64,000 nucleotides of DNA from Streptomyces omiyaensis (GCF_014650895.1 NZ_BMVV01000004.1:248001-312000); one strand, 5' to 3'. Shown: positions 18,345 to 27,288, counted from the stretch's first letter. Numbers and translations: made by a program. The notes: generated by a model not told the origin, from the sequence alone.

Positions 18345-18477
18345 TACGTTGGCGCGCGTGTTCCTCTTCCGTGCGTAGGAGTCGGCGTCCCGACCTCCGT
18401 GCCCAGGGTCCGTCCCCGGCGCGGCGTCCCGCCGTCCCCGCACACCCGGCGCGCTCCCCCCTGGGCTGAAGCGCGCC
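18345..18477 (+). promoter_or_regulatory. predicted leader-peptide attenuator of the MFS gene
   Basis: A -10 (TACGTT at 18345-18350) is followed 8 bases later by a leaderless six-codon reading frame. Downstream, a hairpin near the leader stop (about 18378-18398) is followed by two competing 8-bp pairings. Segment 18401-18408 pairs with 18459-18466. Segment 18448-18455 pairs with 18470-18477, and its loop contains 18459-18466, so the two cannot form together as simple stems. This is the layout of ribosome-controlled attenuators found upstream of antibiotic-resistance exporters. Confidence 0.55.
18358..18378 (+). CDS. putative six-residue leader peptide MFLFRA
   Basis: GTG-TTC-CTC-TTC-CGT-GCG-TAG begins 8 bases after the -10 hexamer, so the transcript would start at or next to the GTG and be translated without a ribosome site. 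A stalled ribosome here would cover the first leader hairpin. This fits a sensor peptide for a translation-inhibiting drug, but the assignment rests only on layout. Confidence 0.5.
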   Translation: MFLFRA

Positions 18478-18496
18478 CTCTCCGAGGAACACCACC

Positions 18497-19963
18497 GTGT
18501 CCGTGTCACCCCCCGCCCCCACGCCTTCCGCCGTGCCCTCGTACGCGGCGGTGCTGCGGGCCCCCTACGCGCGCCGCACCTTCGGCGCCGCCCTGCTCGG
18601 CCGGCTCTCCAACGGGACGGCCCCCCTCTCCCTGCTGCTCTCCGTGAAGGCGACGACCGGCTCGTACACGACCGCCGGCACCGCGCTCGCGGCCTTCGGG
18701 CTCGCCTCCGTGGTCCTGTCGCCGGTCCGGGCCGCGCTCGTCGACCGGCACGGCCCCGGCCGCGCCCTGCCCCCGCTCGTCCTCCTGTACGCGGTGCTGC
18801 TCGCCGCCCTCGCCGCGGTCTGCGCCCGGCCCCACACCCCGGACGCCGTCCTGACGGCGCTGGCCGGGGCGGCCGGCACCGCGACACCGCCGCTGGGGCC
18901 GGTGATGCGCGCGCTGTGGAGCCGGCAGCTGACCGACCGGGACCTGCTGCGCCGGGCGTACAGCCTGGACACGGTCGCGGAGGAACTGCTCTTCGTCTCG
19001 GGCCCGTTGCTGGTGGGCCTGGTGCTGCTCGCGGCCACCCCGCCGGCGGGCCTCGCGCTGAGCGCGGTCCTGGTCCTGACGGGCGGCCTGCTCTTCGTCT
19101 CCTCGCCGCTGACCCGGTCCGCCCCGGGCGCGGCGACGGCCCCCGCCCCGGAACCCGCCCCCGGTCCCTCCGGCGGGGGCCCCTCACCGCGCGGTCTGCG
19201 GCGGGCGACGGCCGGGGCGGCCGCCCTGGGCCTGTGCCTGGGGGCGGTGGAGCTGCTGGTGGTGGCCTTCGCGGACGCGGCCGGACGGCCGGGGCTGATG
19301 CCCTGGGCGCTGGCGGCGCTCTCCGCGGGCAGCGCCGTCGGCGGCCTCGTCCTCGGCGCCGTGCCGTGGCGGGGCTCCCTCGCCTCCCGGCTCACGGTCC
19401 TCGGGCTCGCTCTCGGCGCGGTGCTGGGGGCGACGGGACTCGCCCCCCATCCGTACGTCCTGGTCGCCGGGATGGCGCTGGGCGGCCTCTTCGTGGCCCC
19501 GGTGCTGACCACCGCCTATCTGCTGGCCGACGAGTCCGTCGGGGCGGAGCGCCGCACCCGGGCCGGCGCCCGGGTCAACACGGCCTTCAACGCGGGCACC
19601 ACGGCCGCGACCGCGGGGGCGGGCCTGCTGGTCGACCGGCTCCCGCTCGCCGTCTGTTTCGCGCTGGCGGCGCTCCCACCCGTCCTCGCCGGGCTCGCCG
19701 GGGTGCCCGGCGGTCTCCGGCGGGTCGTCGGCGCGGGCGGCCGGTCAGACCGCGGGGCCGCCGAGGAGGGTCAGCGAGCGCTCGGCGGCGCGGCCGAGCC
19801 GGGGGTGCGGGAGGGCCGCCTCGAGGACGTCCCGGGCCAGCGGGTCGCCGAGCGCGCCGAGGCCCTCGACGCAGGCGAGTCCGACCCGCCAGTGGGGGTC
19901 GCCGGCCACCAGCCGGCGCTCCAGCACGGCGACCAGGGCGGGGACGGACTCGGGCGCGCGTAG
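18497..19963 (+). CDS. MFS transporter (drug exporter-like)
   Basis: The frame gives 488 residues. The first about 412 form a 12-helix major facilitator beginning with the AVLRAPYARRTFGAALLGRL motif common in actinobacterial exporters, and RSAPGAATAPAPEPAPGPSG marks the central loop. The GTG has GAGGA 8 bases upstream. The last about 73 residues (from GGRSDRGAAEEGQ) are hydrophilic, unlike the rest, and are read antisense to the HEAT-repeat gene. They are either a real tail on overlapping convergent genes or the result of a lost stop or an indel near 19745. The upstream attenuator suggests induction by a ribosome-targeting compound. Confidence 0.82.
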   Translation: MSVSPPAPTPSAVPSYAAVLRAPYARRTFGAALLGRLSNGTAPLSLLLSVKATTGSYTTAGTALAAFGLASVVLSPVRAALVDRHGPGRALPPLVLLYAVLLAALAAVCARPHTPDAVLTALAGAAGTATPPLGPVMRALWSRQLTDRDLLRRAYSLDTVAEELLFVSGPLLVGLVLLAATPPAGLALSAVLVLTGGLLFVSSPLTRSAPGAATAPAPEPAPGPSGGGPSPRGLRRATAGAAALGLCLGAVELLVVAFADAAGRPGLMPWALAALSAGSAVGGLVLGAVPWRGSLASRLTVLGLALGAVLGATGLAPHPYVLVAGMALGGLFVAPVLTTAYLLADESVGAERRTRAGARVNTAFNAGTTAATAGAGLLVDRLPLAVCFALAALPPVLAGLAGVPGGLRRVVGAGGRSDRGAAEEGQRALGGAAEPGVREGRLEDVPGQRVAERAEALDAGESDPPVGVAGHQPALQHGDQGGDGLGRA

Positions 19964-20389
19964 GTCGGCGAGGAGCCGCACCGGCAACAGCGCGTAGGCG
20001 GCGCGGAGTTCGTTGGTGGCGAGGGCGGCGGCGGCCCGGGCGGTGCGCGGGTCGCCGAGCCGGACGAGGGCGTGGGCGGCGGTGACGCACCGCTCGGGGT
20101 CCCGGTGGTTGAGGAGGAGCACCAGGGCCTCGAAGGCGCGGGGGTCGCCGGCCGTGCCGAGCCGGTAGGCGGCGATCTCGCGGGTCCAGAGCGGCTGCCC
20201 GGGGGCGGTGAGCAGGCCGTGGAGTTCCTCGGGATCGGTGGTGCGGGCGAGTTCTCCGAATGCGGCGGGAACACTTCCCTCCGTGTTCTCGATCTCGTCC
20301 CGCAATCGATCGATCATCGAGCAGAATTCGGGATCGTCGGAGATTCCCTCGGGCTTTTCCATGAATCCGAGGCTATCCGCGATCCACAT
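19745..20389 (-). CDS. HEAT-repeat protein
   Basis: The protein (214 aa from ATG 20389) consists of helical repeats with the HEAT/PBS-lyase pattern, such as LGTAGDPRAFEALVLLLNHRDP, AAHALVRLGDPRTARAAAALA and GLGALGDPLARDVLEAAL. Such repeats mediate protein-protein contacts. An alternative ATG lies at 20362. I prefer 20389 because GGGAAA lies about 8 bases upstream. The 5' end uses less GC-biased codons than its neighbours. Its 3' end overlaps the tail of the convergent MFS frame by 219 bases. Confidence 0.75.
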   Translation of the reverse strand: MWIADSLGFMEKPEGISDDPEFCSMIDRLRDEIENTEGSVPAAFGELARTTDPEELHGLLTAPGQPLWTREIAAYRLGTAGDPRAFEALVLLLNHRDPERCVTAAHALVRLGDPRTARAAAALATNELRAAYALLPVRLLADLRAPESVPALVAVLERRLVAGDPHWRVGLACVEGLGALGDPLARDVLEAALPHPRLGRAAERSLTLLGGPAV

Positions 20390-20716
20390 CACATTTTCCC
20401 GACTTCCCAGGACTGGCGCGCTCGTTACCCGCCGGTTAATCTCAAGTGAGCGGGGAACCCCCGCACTTCTCGCCGCGGCCTGGTGACGCAGCCGCGGCGG
20501 GCGCTGGTCGGTTCGGCAGTTCTCGGCGTGGCTCAGGGACAGAGCCTTCGCCCCCTCTTTTCTCCAGGCCCCCGCCGCCGTGCGCCGGGGCCGCATCTCC
20601 GTACACCGCGGCGCCGCATCCCTGCGGCGGACCGCGCCCCCGGCATTTCCCGCGCCCCTCTTCTTTCCGCGCGCGCACCGCCCTCAGTCGTCACTCTTCC
20701 TCCCAGGAGTCCCCTG
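20390..20716. other. divergent intergenic region, no gene seen
   Basis: These 327 bases separate the HEAT-repeat gene and the 3-hydroxyacyl-CoA dehydrogenase gene. I see an imperfect inverted repeat TTACCCGCCGGTTAA at 20424-20438 that could be a regulator site, and AGGAGT for the downstream gene at 20705-20710. No convincing coding frame or structured RNA was found. Confidence 0.5.
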
Positions 20717-22498
20717 ATGGACACCCCTCTCTCCACCATCGCCGTCGTCGGTCTCGGCACCATGGGCACCGGCATCGCCGACGTCCTCGTCCGGGCCGGC
20801 CGCGAGGTCGTCGGCATCGACGTCAGCGAATCCGCGGCCGGCCGGGCCGTCGCCGCCCTGGAGGCGTCCACCGCCCGCGCGGTGGCCCGTGAGCGCATCA
20901 CCGAGGAGGAGCGGCAGGACGCGCTGGCGCGCTTCCGCGTCTACTCGGACCTCCAGGCCGCCGCCGCGGCCGACCTCGTCATCGAGGTGGTCCCCGAGTC
21001 GTACGAGACCAAGCAGGAGGTGTTCCGGGCGCTGGACGGGATCGTCCGGCCGGACGCCATCCTCGCGACCGGCACCAACGCCCTCTCCGTGACCCGGCTC
21101 GCCGCCGACTCGGCGCACCCGGAGCGCGTCCTCGGCCTCCACTTCTTCGCGCCGGTCCAGGCGATGAAGCTGGTCGAGGTGGTCTCCTCGGTGCTGACCG
21201 ACCCGCGGGCGGTGGACGCGGTCACCCGGCTGGCCCAGGACCTCGGCAAGGAGCCGGTGGCGGTCGGCGACCGGGCCGGCTTCATCGCGGACGGGCTGCT
21301 CTTCGGCTACCTGAACCAGGCCGCGGCCATGTACGAGGCCCGCTACGCCTCCCGCGAGGACATCGACGCGGCGATGAAGCTGGGCTGCGGCCTGCCGATG
21401 GGCCCGCTGGAGCTGCTCGACCTGGTGGGCATCGACACCGCCCGTACCGTCCTGGACGCGATGTACCAGGCCTCCCACGACCGTCTGCACGCCCCGGCGC
21501 CGATCCTCAGGCAGCTCTCCGAGGCCGGTCTGACCGGCCGCAAGGCGGGCCGCGGCTTCTACTCCTACGCTGCGCCGGGCTCGGCCGAGAAGGTCGCCGA
21601 CGCGCTGACCCCCGACGCGTCGGGCCCGGGCGGGGCGGGCCGCGAGGTCCGCTCGGTCGGCGTGGCCGGCTCGGGCACGATGGCCTCCGGCATCGCCGAG
21701 GTCTTCGCCAAGGCCGGGTACGACGTCGTCCTCGCCGCCCGCTCGCAGGAGAAGGCGGACGCGGCCAAGGCCTACATCGCGAAGTCGCTGGCCCGCTCGG
21801 TCGACAAGGGCCGGATCACCGGGGAGGCCCGCGACCAGACGCTGGCCCGGATCACGCCGGCCGGTTCGCTGGACGCCTTCGCCGAGGTCGACCTGGCCGT
21901 CGAGGCGGTCGCCGAGGACCTGGGGATCAAGCAGGAGCTCTTCGCCCGCCTGGACAAGATCTGCAGGCCGGGCGCGGTGCTGGCCACCACGACCTCCTCG
22001 CTGCCGGTCGTGGCCTGCGCCCGGGCCACCTCCCGCCCGCAGGACGTCATCGGGATGCACTTCTTCAACCCGGCGCCGGCGATGAAGCTGGTCGAGATCG
22101 TCCGTACGGTCCTGACCGCCGACGACGTGCACACCACCGTCCGCGAGGTCACCGCGAAGATCGGGAAGCACGGGGTGGACTGCGGCGACCGGGCCGGCTT
22201 CATCGTCAACGCGCTGCTGTTCCCGTACCTGAACAACGCGGTCAAGATGGTCCAGGAGCACTACGCGACCCTGGACGACGTCGACACCGCGATGAAGCTG
22301 GGCGGCGGCTACCCGATGGGGCCGTTCGAGCTGCTGGACGTGGTCGGCCTGGACGTCTCGCTGGCGATCGAGAAGGTGCTGCACCGCGAGTTCCGCGACC
22401 CGGGCCTGGCCCCGGCGCCCCTCCTGGAGCACCTGGTGGCCGCCGGCTGCCTCGGCCGCAAGACGGGGCGCGGCTTCCGCGAATATGCCCGGCGCTGA
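20717..22498 (+). CDS. tandem-domain 3-hydroxyacyl-CoA (3-hydroxybutyryl-CoA) dehydrogenase
   Basis: The 593-residue protein is an internal duplication. Each half has a Rossmann motif (VVGLGTMGTGIADVL, then VAGSGTMASGIAEVF) and a C-terminal dehydrogenase domain (MKLGCGLPMGPLELLDLVGID and MKLGGGYPMGPFELLDVVGLD). It oxidises or reduces 3-hydroxyacyl-CoA with NAD(H). The catalytic His-Glu pair is kept in both halves, but the first half has HFFAP where the family has HFFNP, and DGLLF where the second has NALLF, so it lacks two conserved Asn. Its position before the ethylmalonyl-CoA genes suggests it makes 3-hydroxybutyryl-CoA for crotonyl-CoA supply. Confidence 0.9.
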   Translation: MDTPLSTIAVVGLGTMGTGIADVLVRAGREVVGIDVSESAAGRAVAALEASTARAVARERITEEERQDALARFRVYSDLQAAAAADLVIEVVPESYETKQEVFRALDGIVRPDAILATGTNALSVTRLAADSAHPERVLGLHFFAPVQAMKLVEVVSSVLTDPRAVDAVTRLAQDLGKEPVAVGDRAGFIADGLLFGYLNQAAAMYEARYASREDIDAAMKLGCGLPMGPLELLDLVGIDTARTVLDAMYQASHDRLHAPAPILRQLSEAGLTGRKAGRGFYSYAAPGSAEKVADALTPDASGPGGAGREVRSVGVAGSGTMASGIAEVFAKAGYDVVLAARSQEKADAAKAYIAKSLARSVDKGRITGEARDQTLARITPAGSLDAFAEVDLAVEAVAEDLGIKQELFARLDKICRPGAVLATTTSSLPVVACARATSRPQDVIGMHFFNPAPAMKLVEIVRTVLTADDVHTTVREVTAKIGKHGVDCGDRAGFIVNALLFPYLNNAVKMVQEHYATLDDVDTAMKLGGGYPMGPFELLDVVGLDVSLAIEKVLHREFRDPGLAPAPLLEHLVAAGCLGRKTGRGFREYARR

Positions 22499-22521
22499 GC
22501 CCACCGAGCCTCGGCGGGGGT

Positions 22522-22557
22522 GGGGCGGGCTCCTGGAGCCCGTCGGCGGCCCGCCCC
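22522..22557 (+). terminator. hairpin after dehydrogenase gene
   Basis: A 9-bp stem (22522-22530 with 22549-22557) encloses a smaller stem-loop, 23 bases after the stop. It also lies just before the TetR promoter. Confidence 0.45.
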
Positions 22558-22598
22558 CGCAGGCGCGTCTTCCTGCACCGATGCAGTACGTTCGGGTC

Positions 22599-23450
22599 AT
22601 GCCCAAGGCCGTGAAGACACCCCGTGCCACCTCTCCGTCCGACGCTCAGGAGAGCGCGGCGGGGACCCGTGCCGCCGCCCAGCGGCTCAAGATGCGGCGG
22701 GAGCTGGCGGCCGCCGCGATGGAGCTCTTCGCGACGAAGGGGTACGAGGCCACCACGGTCGACGAGATCGCGGCGGCGGCCGGGGTGGCCCGGCGGACCT
22801 TCTTCCGCCACTTCCGGTCCAAGGAGGAGGCGATCTTCCCGGACCACGACGACACGCTGGTGCGCGCGGAGGCGGTGCTGAACGCGGCCCCGCCGCACGA
22901 GCACCCGCTCGACACCGTGTGCCGGGGCATCAAGGAGGTCATGAAGATGTACGCGGGCTCCCCCGCGATCTCCGTGGCCCGCTACCGGCTGACCCGCGAG
23001 GTGCCGACGCTGCGGGAGCGCGAGATCGCCTCGGTGGCCCGCTACGAGCGGCTCTTCACCCGCTACCTCCTGGGCCACTTCGACGAGCGCGACCACCACG
23101 ACGGCAACGACGACCCGCTGCTGGCCGAGGTGGCGGCCTCGGCGGTGGTGACCGCCCACAACCACGTGCTGCGCCGGTGGCTGCGGGCCGGCGGCCAGGG
23201 CGACGTGGAGACCCAGCTCGACCACGCCTTCGCGATCGTCCGCGAGACCTTCGGCACGGGCATAGGCGCGGGCCGTCCGGCCCCCTCCTCCGCCCCTCAG
23301 GCGCAGTCCGGGCCGGCCGCCCCGGAGCCCGCCGCGGCACCTCCGGCGCGGGTCTCGACCACGGGTGACGTGGTGGTCGCCGTGGCCCGCACCGACGCTC
23401 CGCTGGACGAGGTCATGCGGACGATCCAGAAGGCGCTCACGAAGGGCTGA
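22599..23450 (+). CDS. TetR family regulator of the ethylmalonyl-CoA cluster (proposed)
   Basis: The protein (283 aa) has a TetR DNA-binding domain near residues 28-78, with RRELAAAAMELFATKGYEATTVDEIAAAAGVARRTFFRHF present in pieces, a helical ligand domain to about residue 215, and an unusual Pro/Ala-rich linker followed by a 35-residue tail (TTGDVVVAVARTDAPLDEV). A -10 TACGTT at 22587-22592 lies 7 bases before the ATG, suggesting a leaderless message. A palindrome in the crotonyl-CoA reductase promoter downstream is its likely target. The effector may be an acyl-CoA, which is inference. Confidence 0.88.
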   Translation: MPKAVKTPRATSPSDAQESAAGTRAAAQRLKMRRELAAAAMELFATKGYEATTVDEIAAAAGVARRTFFRHFRSKEEAIFPDHDDTLVRAEAVLNAAPPHEHPLDTVCRGIKEVMKMYAGSPAISVARYRLTREVPTLREREIASVARYERLFTRYLLGHFDERDHHDGNDDPLLAEVAASAVVTAHNHVLRRWLRAGGQGDVETQLDHAFAIVRETFGTGIGAGRPAPSSAPQAQSGPAAPEPAAAPPARVSTTGDVVVAVARTDAPLDEVMRTIQKALTKG

Positions 23451-23480
23451 GGCCCCCTTCTCCCCCAGCTTCGAAGGTCC

Positions 23481-23524
23481 GCGACGAGGGCCGCCCCCGG
23501 TTTTCCGGGGGCGGCCCTCGTCGC
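23481..23524 (+). terminator. 20-bp perfect hairpin after tetR
   Basis: Two perfect 20-base arms (23481-23500 and 23505-23524) enclose TTTT, starting 30 bases after the stop. Confidence 0.85.
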
Positions 23525-23614
23525 GTTCTCCCAGCTCAGAGGGGCATTCGATCGATCATCGCTCATCCGTGAGCACCATTTTGCATCTGAGAGAAATTGT
23601 TGGCACGCAGTGCC

Positions 23615-23643
23615 TTGTCACGTGACACGCGGTGCCATACGTT
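23615..23643 (+). promoter_or_regulatory. ccr promoter with TetR-type palindrome
   Basis: A -35 TTGTCA (23615-23620), a 17-base spacer and a -10 TACGTT (23638-23643) form a good housekeeping promoter. The perfect 12-base palindrome TGTCACGTGACA (23616-23627) covers the -35, where a bound repressor would exclude polymerase. The TetR gene immediately upstream is the natural candidate. Confidence 0.65.
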
Positions 23644-23870
23644 GATGTTGTCCGGGCGGCCGGAGCGCAGCGAAACCCCGCGTTCCGGCTGTCCCCACAG
23701 CCCTACGGCCGTGCGCCCGGACGCCTGCGTCACAGGCAACCCTCGCGCCCCACACCGGCGCCGCCACAGCACCACCCGAGCCGAACCGACGGCACACCTC
23801 CACAGCAGCAGCACTCCCCGACGTATCCCTCAGGCGTCCGCTCCCGGACGCTCTTTGCCGGAGGCACACC

Positions 23871-25208
23871 GTGAAGGAAATCCTGGACGCGATCCAGTCG
23901 CCGGACTCCACTTCCGCCGACTTCGCGAACATCAAGCTCCCCGAGTCGTACCGGGCCGTCACCGTCCACAAGGACGAGGCGGAGATGTTCGCCGGGGTCG
24001 AGAGCCGCGACAAGGACCCCCGCAAGTCGCTCCACCTCGACCACGTGGCCCTGCCCGAGCTCGGCCCGGGCGAGGCGCTCGTCGCCGTCATGGCCTCCTC
24101 GGTCAACTACAACTCGGTCTGGACCTCGATCTTCGAGCCCGTCTCGACCTTCGGCTTCCTGGAGCGCTACGGGCGCCTCTCCGAGCTCACCAAGCGCCAC
24201 GACCTGCCGTACCACGTCATCGGTTCCGACCTGGCGGGCGTCGTGCTGCGCACCGGCCCGGGCGTCAACGCCTGGCAGCCGGGCGACGAGGTCGTCGCGC
24301 ACTGCCTCTCGGTCGAGCTGGAGTCGTCCGACGGCCACAACGACACCATGCTCGACCCCGAGCAGCGCATCTGGGGCTTCGAGACGAACTTCGGCGGCCT
24401 CGCCGAGATCGCGCTCGTCAAGTCCAACCAGCTGATGCCGAAGCCCGGCCACCTCAGCTGGGAGGAGGCGGCGGCCCCCGGCCTCGTCAACTCCACCGCC
24501 TACCGCCAGCTGGTCTCCAACAACGGCGCCGGCATGAAGCAGGGCGACAACGTCCTCATCTGGGGCGCCAGCGGCGGCCTCGGCTCCTACGCCACCCAGT
24601 TCGCCCTGGCCGGCGGCGCCACCCCGATCTGCGTCGTCTCCTCCCCGGAGAAGGCCGACATCTGCCGCACCATGGGCGCCGAGGCGGTCATCGACCGCAA
24701 CGCCGAGGGCTACAGGTTCTGGAAGGACGAGAACACCCAGGACCCGCGCGAGTGGAAGCGCTTCGGCTCCAAGATCCGCGAGCTGACCGGCGGCGAGGAC
24801 ATCGACATCGTCTTCGAGCACCCGGGCCGCGAGACCTTCGGCGCCTCCGTGTACGTCACCCGCAAGGGCGGCACCATCACCACCTGCGCCTCCACCTCGG
24901 GCTACATGCACCAGTACGACAACCGCTACCTGTGGATGTCGCTGAAGCGGATCATCGGCTCGCACTTCGCCAACTACCGCGAGGCGTGGGAGGCCAACCG
25001 CCTGATCGCCAAGGGCAAGATCCACCCGACCCTCTCCAAGACGTACACCCTGGAGCAGACCGGCCAGGCCGCCTACGACGTCCACCGCAACCTGCACCAG
25101 GGCAAGGTCGGCGTCCTCGCGCTCGCCCCCGAGGAGGGCCTCGGCGTCAGCAACCCCGAGCTCCGCGCCCAGCACATCGACGCCATCAACCGCTTCCGGA
25201 ACATCTGA
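23871..25208 (+). CDS. ccr: crotonyl-CoA carboxylase/reductase
   Basis: This 445-residue enzyme of the medium-chain dehydrogenase/reductase superfamily carboxylates crotonyl-CoA reductively with NADPH and CO2 to ethylmalonyl-CoA, the entry step of the ethylmalonyl-CoA pathway and a source of polyketide extender units. Family marks include SSVNYNSVWTSIFEP near residue 80 (with the CO2-site Asn), GFETNFGGLAE near 167-177 (with the Phe-Glu pair), the nucleotide-binding WGASGGLGSYATQFA near 225 and the late His in SHFANYREAWEANR. GGAGG precedes the GTG start. Confidence 0.95.
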   Translation: MKEILDAIQSPDSTSADFANIKLPESYRAVTVHKDEAEMFAGVESRDKDPRKSLHLDHVALPELGPGEALVAVMASSVNYNSVWTSIFEPVSTFGFLERYGRLSELTKRHDLPYHVIGSDLAGVVLRTGPGVNAWQPGDEVVAHCLSVELESSDGHNDTMLDPEQRIWGFETNFGGLAEIALVKSNQLMPKPGHLSWEEAAAPGLVNSTAYRQLVSNNGAGMKQGDNVLIWGASGGLGSYATQFALAGGATPICVVSSPEKADICRTMGAEAVIDRNAEGYRFWKDENTQDPREWKRFGSKIRELTGGEDIDIVFEHPGRETFGASVYVTRKGGTITTCASTSGYMHQYDNRYLWMSLKRIIGSHFANYREAWEANRLIAKGKIHPTLSKTYTLEQTGQAAYDVHRNLHQGKVGVLALAPEEGLGVSNPELRAQHIDAINRFRNI

Positions 25209-25218
25209 GGTCCCGAAG

Positions 25219-27288
25219 ATGACTGAGCGCCAGAAGGACCGGCCGTGGCTCATGCGGACGTACGCCGGTCACTCGACCGCCGAGGCGTCCAACGAGCTGT
25301 ACCGGCGCAACCTCGCCAAGGGGCAGACCGGCCTGTCGGTCGCCTTCGACCTGCCGACCCAGACGGGCTACGACCCCGACCACGTCCTCGCCCGCGGCGA
25401 GGTCGGCCGGGTCGGCGTCCCGGTCTCGCACCTCGGTGACATGCGCCGGCTGTTCCAGGACATCCCCCTGGAGCAGATGAACACCTCGATGACGATCAAC
25501 GCCACGGCGATGTGGCTCCTGGCGCTCTACCAGGTGGCGGCCGAGGAGCAGGGTGCGGACATCACCAGGCTCCAGGGCACCACGCAGAACGACATCGTGA
25601 AGGAGTACCTGTCGCGCGGGACGCACGTCTTCCCGCCCGGCCCCTCGCTCCGCCTCACGACGGACATGATCGCGTACACGGTCAACAACATCCCGAAGTG
25701 GAACCCGATCAACATCTGCAGCTACCACCTGCAGGAGGCGGGGGCCACTCCGGTCCAGGAGATCTCGTACGCGATGTCCACCGCCATCGCGGTCCTCGAC
25801 TCCGTCCGCGACTCGGGGCAGGTCCCCGAGGAGCGGTTCGGCGAGGTCGTCGCCCGCATCTCCTTCTTCGTGAACGCGGGCGTCCGCTTCATCGAGGAGA
25901 TGTGCAAGATGCGCGCCTTCGGCCGCATCTGGGACACGATCACCCGCGAGCGGTACGGGATCGAGGACGCCAGGCAGCGGCGCTTCCGCTACGGCGTCCA
26001 GGTCAACTCGCTCGGCCTCACCGAGGCCCAGCCGGAGAACAACGTCCAGCGGATCGTCCTGGAGATGCTGGCCGTCACCCTCTCCAAGGACGCCCGCGCC
26101 CGCGCCGTCCAGCTCCCCGCCTGGAACGAGGCCCTCGGCCTCCCCCGGCCCTGGGACCAGCAGTGGTCGCTGCGCATCCAGCAGGTCCTCGCCCACGAGT
26201 CCGACCTGCTGGAGTACGAGGACATCTTCGCCGGCTCCCACGTCGTCGAGGCCAAGGTCGACTCCCTCGTCACCGAGTGCCTCGCCGAGATCGACCGGAT
26301 CCAGGAGATGGGCGGCGCGATGGCCGCCGTCGAGTCCGGCTACCTCAAGGCCCAGCTGGTCTCCTCGCACGCCGAACGGCGCGCCCGGATCGAGTCCGGC
26401 GAGGACAAGATCATCGGCGTCAACGTCTTCGAGACGACCGAGCCGAACCCGCTCACCGCCGACCTCGACACCGCGATCCAGACCGTCGACCCGGCCGTCG
26501 AGGCCCGCGTCGTCGGCGCCGTCTCGCGCTGGCGCGCCGAGCGGCAGGAGTCCACGGACCGCCAGGGCAACGGCGACCCGTTCGTCTTCCCCACCACCCA
26601 GCAGGCCCTGGAGGGGCTCAAGGACGCCGCGCGCGGCACCGAGAACCTCATGGAGGCCACCCTGGAGTGCGCCCGCGCCGGCGTCACCACCGGCGAGTGG
26701 GCCGGGGCGCTGCGCGAGGTCTTCGGCGAGTACCGCGCCCCCACCGGCGTCTCCTCGGCCCCGGTCGCCGTGCCGGCCGAGTCCGGCTCCCCGCTGGCCG
26801 AGGTCCGCCGCAAGGTCGACCGCACCGCCGAGGACCTGGGCATCGGCAAGCTCCGCTTCCTGGTCGGCAAGCCGGGCCTCGACGGGCACTCCAACGGCGC
26901 CGAGCAGATCGCCGTCCGGGCCCGAGACGCCGGGTTCGAGGTGGTCTACCAGGGGATCCGGCTCACCCCGGAGCAGATCGTGGACGCCGCCCTGGAGGAG
27001 GATGTGCACGCCGTCGGTCTGTCGATCCTCTCCGGCTCGCACGCCCAGCTCGTCCCGGACGTCCTGGACCGGCTCAAGCGGGCCGGCGCCACCGACATCC
27101 CGGTCGTGGTGGGCGGGATCATCCCGAACGCCGACGGCGAGGAACTGCGCCGCGCGGGCGTCGCCGCGGTCTTCACACCGAAGGACTTCGGCATCACGGA
27201 GATCATCGGCCGTATCGTCGACGAGATCCGCAAGGCCAACAAGCTCCACCCCCTAGAAGCAACTGCCCGTACGGAGGTCCCCGCATGA
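25219..27288 (+). CDS. ecm: ethylmalonyl-CoA mutase (B12-dependent, MeaA-type)
   Basis: The protein (689 aa) has a methylmalonyl-CoA-mutase-type barrel over about residues 1-520 ([53 protein letters not shown]) and a C-terminal cobalamin domain with the base-off motif DGHSNG near residue 554 and [15 protein letters not shown]. It isomerises (2R)-ethylmalonyl-CoA to methylsuccinyl-CoA. It begins 10 bases after ccr and overlaps the lyase gene as ATGA. Separation from true methylmalonyl-CoA mutase rests on the Ccr neighbour and on the MeaA-like N-terminus ([12 protein letters not shown]). Confidence 0.93.
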   Translation: MTERQKDRPWLMRTYAGHSTAEASNELYRRNLAKGQTGLSVAFDLPTQTGYDPDHVLARGEVGRVGVPVSHLGDMRRLFQDIPLEQMNTSMTINATAMWLLALYQVAAEEQGADITRLQGTTQNDIVKEYLSRGTHVFPPGPSLRLTTDMIAYTVNNIPKWNPINICSYHLQEAGATPVQEISYAMSTAIAVLDSVRDSGQVPEERFGEVVARISFFVNAGVRFIEEMCKMRAFGRIWDTITRERYGIEDARQRRFRYGVQVNSLGLTEAQPENNVQRIVLEMLAVTLSKDARARAVQLPAWNEALGLPRPWDQQWSLRIQQVLAHESDLLEYEDIFAGSHVVEAKVDSLVTECLAEIDRIQEMGGAMAAVESGYLKAQLVSSHAERRARIESGEDKIIGVNVFETTEPNPLTADLDTAIQTVDPAVEARVVGAVSRWRAERQESTDRQGNGDPFVFPTTQQALEGLKDAARGTENLMEATLECARAGVTTGEWAGALREVFGEYRAPTGVSSAPVAVPAESGSPLAEVRRKVDRTAEDLGIGKLRFLVGKPGLDGHSNGAEQIAVRARDAGFEVVYQGIRLTPEQIVDAALEEDVHAVGLSILSGSHAQLVPDVLDRLKRAGATDIPVVVGGIIPNADGEELRRAGVAAVFTPKDFGITEIIGRIVDEIRKANKLHPLEATARTEVPA

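Larger units (their letters stand above)
23451..23870. other. promoter and long 5' leader of ccr
   Basis: The 420-base gap holds a terminator (23481-23524), then an AT-richer segment with the ccr promoter (23615-23643), then a leader of about 220 bases. I looked for a cobalamin riboswitch in the leader because the next gene is B12-dependent, but saw no convincing conserved box. No gene is supported here. Confidence 0.6.

Noticed and set aside
23644..23870. Possible cobalamin riboswitch in the ccr leader
   Set aside because: A B12-dependent mutase follows ccr, but I could not find the conserved B12 box or the expected helices; the leader is just long and GC-rich.
23632..23874. Upstream 80-codon frame in the ccr leader
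   Set aside because: It begins inside the promoter region itself, has no ribosome site and shows Pro/Arg-rich chance composition.
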